From Ophiostoma sp. CBS 140.51 (taxonomy: Eukaryota; Ascomycota; Sordariomycetes; Ophiostomatales; Ophiostomataceae), in the NCBI GenBank assembly GCA_029298735.1, contig JANSLP010000005.1:310001-374000 (forward strand): DNA of 64,000 nt, in the 5' to 3' direction. Positions 56,646 to 64,000 of the stretch are shown one piece after another (position 1 is the first letter of the stretch; every line of letters starts with the position of its first letter). Under the pieces are notes generated by a model, which was given only the letters and a program-made list of their open reading frames with translations, was not told the origin of the DNA and ran no database searches. Made by a program: the position numbers and the translations under genes.

Positions 56646-58074
56646 GAACGTGATGCGTCTCGCCCACAAGGATTTACTTCGCAGAGTTTTTTCTTGGCTG
56701 TCTCGTGAGGGATAAATTTACTTACCGCTTTGCGTTGCTTCCAAGGACTTCTCCCGGCACAGTTCTTCACTTTCTTTTGTTCTTCCTTTTGAGGGAGGCG
56801 AACATGGACGTGGACTCAGGCGCCGGGGCTGGGGTTTGAGGCTGGAACCAGGGTGAACCGGCCCCATTGCGGGTGCTCAATTCCCCTCGCCATTGCGTCC
56901 CAAAACGGGCAGAGGCCGTGAATGACAGTGTGCGAGAGGTCGTGAGAAAGAGAGTAAATTGAGAGAAAGAGCGCGTGGTAACAGGGATTGGGGGCGGCGC
57001 ATAGAGACAGCGATGTGAATCCATCCAAGCGAACGGAAAATCAGTATGGTTGGGCTGGTCAGGCGAGTAAGATTCTTGTCAGCAGGCCGGACCACGTAAA
57101 TACAAATCGTACGCTGGCTGGGGTGTTTCGGGCGACGCAGATAAAGATGCGTGGGTTGCGATCATTACAGGCATTGTCGGTGTTGGGTATGAAATGAGAG
57201 AAGGCAGAAAAAAACGAGGCGGCGTGTGAGGCAAACTGCAGGGATTTGACAAGAGGTAAGATGGAGACGGATGAAGGACAATGGTGTCTATTCCTCCATG
57301 TCTGAAAGGATGGGCAGCAAGGGACTTCACGCGGAGGCAGGAGCGAGAAAGGAACAAAGGAAGGAACGACAAATGGAATAAATAATACGGAGAACGGGTG
57401 AGGGAAGGAAGGATGCCCACGAACGTGAACAAGACAAGGGAAGTCGCCCAAGGCAAACATGTTAGCGTTGCAGAAAATCGCCAAAATGCAAGGGCAGCAC
57501 CTGCCGGGAGCCGAATGGGCCGGAGGGGAAGAAAGAACGATGATAATGTTTGTGCAAAAATAGGAAACGCAAGAAGGAGCGAAGGGTTGCGTGAAGAAAC
57601 AAGTGGGAAAGCGGTATGGGCGACTCGAACGAGGCAGGCACGATGGCAACACTGCGTGTCATGACTTCCACTATGAATGCGACGAAGGATGCATATGTTC
57701 ATCTCGTTGTGTATGTTTGCCCAGAGGAAGGGGCAGCCCCGTAAAAGTCAAATCGGAGAAGGCGAGGACGACACGGATGCTCACGTGGCCCTACCACCTC
57801 TCCTTAATTGCCCTCTGGTTTCAACCGGGCAGTCGTGCGCGTAACAGTGGCCGGAGGTTCTTGCCTACATGTGACTTACACGATGGCCACACCACAGACC
57901 GGGAAACCGCATCTGGCGGGCTAGGATCTCTCTCTTTCCCTCCCCAAAAGAAGAAGCATGTCTCTTTCCTTCTTTGTCCTCTGTGCTCTTTCCCAAAACG
58001 AACACCGTACGTCGTACTCGAGATCCGTTTTCTCCGCAGACCAGGCCGCTTCCAAATCCGCCCACAGCTCCATC

Positions 58075-58101
58075 CTCCATTCCCTCCATTCCCTCCATTC
58101 T
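58075..58101. repeat. Short tandem repeat CTCCATTCC
   Basis: Three 9-bp units (CTCCATTCC twice, then CTCCATTCT) in pyrimidine-rich DNA of the gene desert. Confidence 0.75.
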
Positions 58102-59446
58102 CCATGTCTTCTGTTTCTCACACCCAATTCAGTTTGTGCTGGGACCCTTGTCTGTCTGATGAATCGGACTCCCGACCACAACAAGGTCGACAACGGTTTT
58201 GGCTAATACGAAAGAGGCCTGGCCAGCCCCATGGCGTTTGGGGCCAAGCCCACCTTAAGCGACCTACAGAAGCAACAAAACAGAAGAGCAGCAAAAACAG
58301 CAAAACCACACAACACGAACAGATCATCCGTCCAACGACGGCCGTGCCAGAAGTGACAATGTGTGTGCGGATGCGGATGCAGATACAAGCACATTGCAGA
58401 TGTGAGTCTCGCAGTTCTTTTAGGCCTCTTTCTGTTTCTCAAGTTGCGACCCTGTCCTTGCACTCCTCTCGTGATCTTGGTGTCTCCAGTATCCAGGCAT
58501 TTGGCAAATCGGTTTCAAACTGGGCTGAACAAGCAATGCACAGTTGGCGACGGCGATCTTCCCCTTCCCGCCCCTGCACGTCTTTTGACAAAGGTTGCGT
58601 CTATTGTCTATTTTGCATGTTGCGTTTGCCGATTCGCTTTTCGGATTATGCGTTTTTGTCTGGGCTTCTTGGGCAATCTCTTGCTTGTATCATTATTCGT
58701 GTGTCGTCTTTTTCGGCATCGTCTCGTCTTGCCAGTCTTCTTTTAGCCTTGATTCGTCCTCTTTCCTCTTCTTCTGAATTGCTTCCACTTCTGTTTCTGA
58801 CCCTCTGGTCGGCCTCCTGCACGGTCCATCTCTTTTTATTTTCTTTCTTGCTCATGTTCCCCGTTTTTTGCGTCTCGCCCGTTTTGCTCCATCCCGCAGC
58901 GTCACTTCGACTCCCAGACTGACCCCCCCTTCTACTTCCAGGTCCATCTGCACTGCACATGCATACACACGCCGTACCGCACGAGTCTGTTCACAGATGA
59001 ATGTGGCCCCTGGTTCCTGGTCTGCTGAATTGTCCGACTGGCTTCAACAGAAAAGTTGTGCTTGTCCATCGCCGACCCTTGTCTTCCGTCACCCCTACCA
59101 CCCTCCCTTCCGGCAGCCTTCGGCGTCTGATACTTTGATATGCAATCGCATCCTCTAAGCCTCTTTGGCCGATACACAGGGCAAACACAGTTGGCGACGA
59201 GAGAGCTTGGGATTGTTTTGTCTCTTGATGTTCCGCAGATTATTACACTTTATTTCTTTATCCGTCTTTCTTTGGATTTTATCTGCATGCAGGCTGTGGG
59301 CTCCAGCGCTGCAACGCAGCTACAGTCGGCTCCTTGCTTGCTATTTGATAACCCCATGGCTGCTTTTGCTTTGATCGTCTTTTATTGATTTCCCTCCTTT
59401 TCCCCCTTCTTTCTATTTCTCTTTCCTTGAGCCAACGTTTACTAAC

Positions 59447-59473
59447 ATTATTATTATTATTATTACTATTATT
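59447..59473. repeat. ATT trinucleotide microsatellite
   Basis: Six perfect ATT units (59447-59464), one ACT and further ATT units, in T-rich DNA about 2 kb upstream of the ATG-free stretch before the Myb-type gene. Confidence 0.8.
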
Positions 59474-61413
59474 TTATTTTCTCTTCTGTTCTTTTCTTTT
59501 CTTTCTTCCATTCTACACTCCGTCTTCCGGCCCAATACCCCTGAACCCCTGAACCCTGCCACTGTCTGTGTTTCTTTTCTCTCGTCCTCGTCTCGTCCTT
59601 GCCCGCTTCCAGACTATCCATCCTCTCGTACGTGCATGCGTTCTCTCTCTCCTTCCCTTACAGCTTCACTCCCCTGATCCCTAAACCATGCAAAAAAAGA
59701 AGAAAATTTTCACTTTTGGTACCAACAGTACGCCTTGCTTGCCCGATGCACACATTAGTTGCATGTACACGCAATACACTGCGCCAAAAAATCACTACAC
59801 ATCATCGCAGCGTATTATCCTGTTCAGAGAAGAGCTACCTAACCAGGACCAGGTTTCTACGTCATGCAATACGGATGCGGAGTTTTGTTAGGGCCTTTTC
59901 TCTCACAACACATACAACAAGAATACTACTGGTGTTCTCGCCGCCTTCTGTCGTTGCTGGCATCGCTGCCTTCGCCAACCTTACATCAAACCCCCGGTTT
60001 CCCGATCGTCGTGCTGCCCCAACCTTCATGCCCATTTATCCACCCACACTTCAAGCCCTTCGAACTCGACCAGTTTTTTACGTTGTGGGCCCTAGTTACA
60101 CTTGAAGCGACGACAGTACCCAATTTGGCGACAGTTTTGTCGCAACGCTTTCTTTTTGTATTTTCTTTTTTATTTGCTCTTTTTTTTTTTTACCATTTTC
60201 CAGCTGTGAATTTCTTTTCTTGGAAAGAGTCACAATTGCATTCTCAGCTCCCCCTATTTGTACAAAAAGCATTTGGGCATGTTGCTAGTGTAACACTGGC
60301 CAGAGCGTTTCTGTGCCCATGCCAATGCAGCAGCATTGAATCTTGACTTTATTGTCATGCTTGCCGTTCCCCCCCTGCAAAGACACGCGTTTTATGTTAT
60401 TTTTGCTTCTAACAACTTCCCATTCGTTGTCTGCTTTGCGTGTTGCTTCATACCGTTTCGACAGATCGGCTCCTATTAGTGGGCTCTCTGTCACCGTTTT
60501 CAAAAGCATTGTCTGTTGCTGGCGGGCAAGGCCCAGTGCGTTCCATTTCGGAGCTATTATCCTGCAAATAGAGTTGGGCTGCACAGACAACGTCCAAAAA
60601 AAAGAGATTGCGCTTTCCAGAAAGGCCGCGTTTTGGTACTGCTGTCAAGTCGTGTGTATGTGCATTAGTGGCTCCAAGATGGTGCCCTCGATACACCACT
60701 CAGTCACTTAACCGTTTTACAGCTTCATTACCGCCTTTCGTTCCTTCGCGTCCTTCCCGCCCAGGGAGCATTTTGCGTGCTGCTCTCTTTAACTTTTACC
60801 CTACGTTCGGCTTCTGCTCAAGGTGGAAAATAAAGGAGAAAACAATAAAAGAAAACAGATAAGGGTAGCCAATGGCGGGTCTCAGCAACACTGCAAACAA
60901 AAATTACACCAGCAAGGCTACCCCATGGCCCAACATGTTAAAGCTGCCAAGTCGATCTGGACGTTGAATCTTGTCTCTCTGCTGTGCAAACTGTCTTTGA
61001 AATATCCGACTGTGTTCGTCTCTTACCCTGGAAGACTGTAGCTTGTCTACCAGGCCAGTTGCAGCGCCCTACGAAAACGGAGAACGGTCAAGACGGCACT
61101 ATTTCAAGAGTGGGCATCCTTAACTTTATCTAGGTCCAGATCTCACCGCAGTCAAATCTTCCTCCCGGGGGTGTGACGACAAGATGCCCGTTCTGTCCTA
61201 GTACCGAGAATGACAGCTACAAACAAACGTCTCGGCACGGTACTTGCTCGTCCTCTTGAGTTCTCGCCTTGCAAATCCAACAGCGCTCATATATCCCTCT
61301 CTCGCAGTGCGGGTCAGCCATATAGACGAACTTATTATAGGGTACAGTATTGCCAGGGCATGGCCTCAGCACTCGAGACGAAGGAACCTTACCAGGTCCC
61401 AATATCGATAATG

Positions 61414-62314
61414 GCCGCTTAAACACTGCCTCTGCTGTCTTTCCTGCGTACATACTACAGTGGTGTACGCGCTCTCGTTTCGTTCTTGGCACCTCATAAG
61501 CTACACCCCCCCCCTCGGGCCCTCTACCGTTGCGTCTCTTGTTCCTGGCCCTTGCAAGCAGCCCAACAAGCAGCCAGGTACCAAATATACACCATCATCT
61601 ACACAACACAAAACACGCAAACTGGTGGCTCATCTCTCTTGCCACTTATATCAGTTTTCGACAGCACTGTTCTGAAAAATCTTTCCCTCTACGACACATT
61701 GCGAGGAGAGATCGCCTGGCACCCTCCAGACTGCTACCCACACCCCCCTCTCTGACCTGTTATTTCAAGAAAACTTTTCCACCCCCCTCCCCCCTTCCCC
61801 CATCTCGCAGACATACATACACTCAACATCCCATATTTGCTGGTCTTTGTAGTTCAATCTTTCTTTTTCAAATTTAAGCTCTCTCTCAAACGCCCTTTAT
61901 TTTGTTCCTTCTCTCACAATTCTCATTTATTCACTCCTACCTTGTCCTCATCTAACACCTCCAACTCGTTTGCTACGAAAACTCATTAATATCTAATTCT
62001 CCTACTCTTTTATCCCCTCCCTTAGCTCCCAGTTCCTACTATTGCCCGTCCTCTCACGACATCGTCGAATTCTTCTTTTCATCGCCTAAGGCTAGCAGCT
62101 CGGGCAGATACTTCTCACTGTCCCTATCACTTACCCTGTGCCTTCACAACAAGGCAACACGAAAATTCCATCTCGAGCAACTGTTCTTCTAGAACCATCG
62201 TCAACTACGCGGCTAGTCCACAGTCGGTCTTTACCATCTCGGCAGTGCTTGCCTATTCTTGTTCTGTGTCGATTGGCGGAGAGAGACAGCTACACCAGCG
62301 CCAATCAAGAGGCC
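61414..62314 (+). promoter_or_regulatory. ATG-free pyrimidine-rich leader/promoter of the Myb-type gene
   Basis: After the ATG at 61411 the plus strand has no ATG for 901 bases, until 62315. The region is C/T-rich with many CCCCC and TCTCTC runs. The pattern matches the leaders of DED1 and MKT1 and suggests a long transcribed 5' UTR for the gene at the right edge. Confidence 0.5.
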
Positions 62315-62385
62315 ATGTCAACATCCTCGTTCCTTAACAGCTTGCCCAACAGAACTGGATGAACGTGGAGGGTGTCTTCCCCTAA
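62315..62385 (+). other. Two overlapping upstream ORFs (15 and 8 codons)
   Basis: The first ATG after the long ATG-free stretch (62315) opens a 15-codon frame that stops at 62360-62362. A second ATG (62359) overlaps that stop as ATGA and opens an 8-codon frame ending at 62385. A third mini-frame (ATG AAT AGT TGA) is at 62642-62653. If all are in the mature leader they would strongly limit initiation at the main frame. Confidence 0.4.
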
Positions 62386-62810
62386 AGATCCAAACACCTC
62401 CTTCATTACCCCCTCCCCCTTCTTACGAATATTTAACAGAGCTCTCCCATACTTTTTTTTATCTTCCCCCCTAGCTACAGCACTTTCAATATTCAATTTT
62501 GCCGTTTTGTGACACTGGGGGAAAACAGACACCGCGCTCTTTAACACGGCCACACCTATACAACAATCTTCTTGCCTTCTCTTCCCACTCCAAAACCATC
62601 AGCACGGCTCTATACGGTGGAAGAACCACGGCACATCTTCTATGAATAGTTGAATCGTTCTAGAAGTCTCAAAATAGTTCAGCGGGACAGGCCAACTATC
62701 CGGAGGACATCTTGTCCGTCAGAAATCACTACGAAGCGCACAAGAACGACAGAAGTTTTAAAAACAACACCAGCATACCGCCACGTTGGCTCTCACCATC
62801 TCCTTTCAAG

Positions 62811-64000
62811 CGGACGACGTTGCCGTTGCCGGTGGATGCAGCCAGCTGCCCAGGCCATCTGGTTTCTCGCTCCACCAGCATCATCCGAACCTTTACAGGA
62901 CCAAGCCGCCAAGAATCGGGACTGAAAAGAGCAACAACAGCTACAAGATTGCATCTCTTCCGCGTTCTAACTCATTGCAACGGCCGGATCGTTCGTCGTT
63001 CTACCTCGGAAGCAGGGCAGATCGCGAGCGCTTGCCCACACTCGATCAATCAGAAGGCGGTGGCGGGTGCCCACCGCCCCATCGTCAGGACCATACTTCT
63101 CGGCCATCCAGCGCCATAGCCCGGACAGATACAGTCACCGTGGATATCACTTCTCTTCTCAAACGTTCCGACTCAGACGAGTCCCGTGTGTCGTCATCCC
63201 AACAGCAGAACCAGCCGCCGCAAGAACAGGAACAACAACCGCTGCCGCCACCACAGCAACAAGCACAACTGCCAGCCGCGCTGCCTCTTGTGCCATACCG
63301 CTTCCAAGGAGCCCAAGATCAGTCCCGGTCTTCTTCACTCCCACCTCAACAGTCTTTCCAGCCAGCATCTGCTGTTTCATCTACACCGTCACCAGCCTCA
63401 GCTCCCGGAACACATCCTTTTCCACCTCTGGCAACAGCAGTTCCGGTAGCAACAGCGTCAACCCTACAGGCATCACGCACCCCGGCTATATTTCCTACAT
63501 TTACTGGTCTTCAAACAGCACCGCTGAAGGGGGGGCCAGGTCTGTCCGCAGCGGGTGTGGTAAAGCGAAGCATGCCACCATACACGATAGACAGTCCCGC
63601 CAAGAAGCAGAGCAAATGGTCGGCAGAAGAGGACGCCCTGATCATCGAGCTGCGAGGCAGTGGTATGAAATGGGAGGACATTTCAAAGCGGTTGCCCGGA
63701 CGCAGTGCCATCAGCTGCAGACTTCATTACCAGAACTACCTAGAACGGCGAAGCGAGTGGGACGAAGAGAGAAAGAACAAGCTCGCGAGGCTCTACGAAA
63801 GGTACGTTGAAAAAATAAATAAACGACTACTAATAAGAGAAGTGCGCTAACATTTAACTTAGATTTAAACCTGACATGTGGGCGAAAGTGGCAGAAGAGA
63901 TGCAGGTGCCCTGGCGTGCCGCAGAAGCCATGCACTGGCAACTAGGAGAAGCTGATATGGCACGGCGAGCAGGCGTTACCCCCTTCTCCCTGACAGCGAC
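62811..64000 (+). CDS. Myb/SANT-type DNA-binding protein, 5' end unresolved, 3' end beyond window
   Basis: The frame is open from 62762; exon to 63801, intron 63802-63862, then coding to the right edge. The domain PAKKQSKWSAEEDALIIELRG, followed by GMKWEDISKRLPGRSAISCRL and YQNYLERRSEWDEERKNKL (about 63590-63790), is a Myb/SANT repeat strongly conserved in filamentous ascomycetes. After splicing it continues RFKPDMWAKVAEEM, PWRAAEAMHWQLGEADM. The N-terminal part is Gln/Pro/Ser-rich, typical of transcription factors. The intron has donor GTACGT, branch GCTAAC and acceptor TAG, joining AG to A. No in-frame ATG occurs before 63571, so the start lies in an upstream exon or is non-AUG. A well-placed acceptor (pyrimidine tract, AAG at 62808-62810) is why 62811 is given here. 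Target genes are unknown. Confidence 0.75.

Larger units (their letters stand above)
47430..61413. other. 14-kb gene desert
   Basis: No conserved protein was recognised on either strand. Many frames of 60-220 codons and one of 443 codons (57591-58922) exist, with random-looking composition and often non-ATG starts. The left part (48,000-53,200) is AT-richer; 57,000-57,650 is pyrimidine-rich on the minus strand, and from about 57,900 to the right edge the plus strand becomes pyrimidine-rich. This strand switch could mark diverging promoters. Small repeats are listed separately. Non-coding RNA genes could be hidden here but cannot be supported by eye. Confidence 0.45.

Noticed and set aside
57591..58922. 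443-codon plus-strand frame in the gene desert
   Set aside because: Starts with GTG, has no recognisable domain and a Ser/Cys/Leu-rich random composition; likely chance opening in pyrimidine-rich DNA.

Overview
The window reads as nuclear DNA of a filamentous ascomycete (Pezizomycotina, most likely a Sordariomycete; the order cannot be fixed by eye). Reasons: short introns with GTRNGT donors, (R)CTRAC branch sites and YAG acceptors, long pyrimidine-rich leaders, large intergenic gaps, and gene families in their filamentous-fungal form (GH28, Myb/SANT factor, SEC2 GEF, MKT1). No tRNA, rRNA, transposon, CRISPR array or prokaryotic feature was recognised.

Layout. 0.8-15.5 kb is a compact housekeeping block: RRP9 (-) diverging from PRE1 (+), DED1 (+), MKT1 (+), CENP-S/MHF1 (-) diverging from PGA2 (+). 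15.5-20.9 kb has no recognisable gene. 20.9-29.3 kb holds a 1218-residue conserved fungal protein of unknown function (+), a secreted GH28 pectinase-like enzyme (+) and ribosomal protein uL4 (+). 30.5-36.2 kb holds a class I aminotransferase with a GC-AG intron (-) and a flavin monooxygenase (-). 37.2-43.2 kb is one intronless 1985-codon gene with a C-terminal POT1/Cdc13-type OB fold. 43.8-47.4 kb holds a SEC2-like Rab GEF (-) and exosome subunit CSL4 (-). 47.4-62.3 kb is a gene desert. The right edge holds the 5' part of a Myb/SANT transcription-factor gene (+).

The genes do not form a pathway cluster. Several belong to RNA and protein homeostasis (RRP9 pre-rRNA processing, CSL4 RNA decay, DED1 translation initiation, MKT1 post-transcriptional control, uL4, PRE1 proteasome) and two to chromosome maintenance (MHF1, POT1-like). 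No novel multi-gene system was found. The most interesting signals are gene-structural: a start codon split by an intron (PRE1), a 7-nt first coding exon (MKT1), a GC-AG intron (aminotransferase), three pyrimidine-rich leaders with no ATG for 660-900 nt (DED1, MKT1, Myb gene), and a Myb-gene reading frame with no in-frame ATG before residue ~260. The POT1-like protein, with NPFG repeats, a SUMO-interaction-like motif and very acidic linkers, is the most interesting protein.
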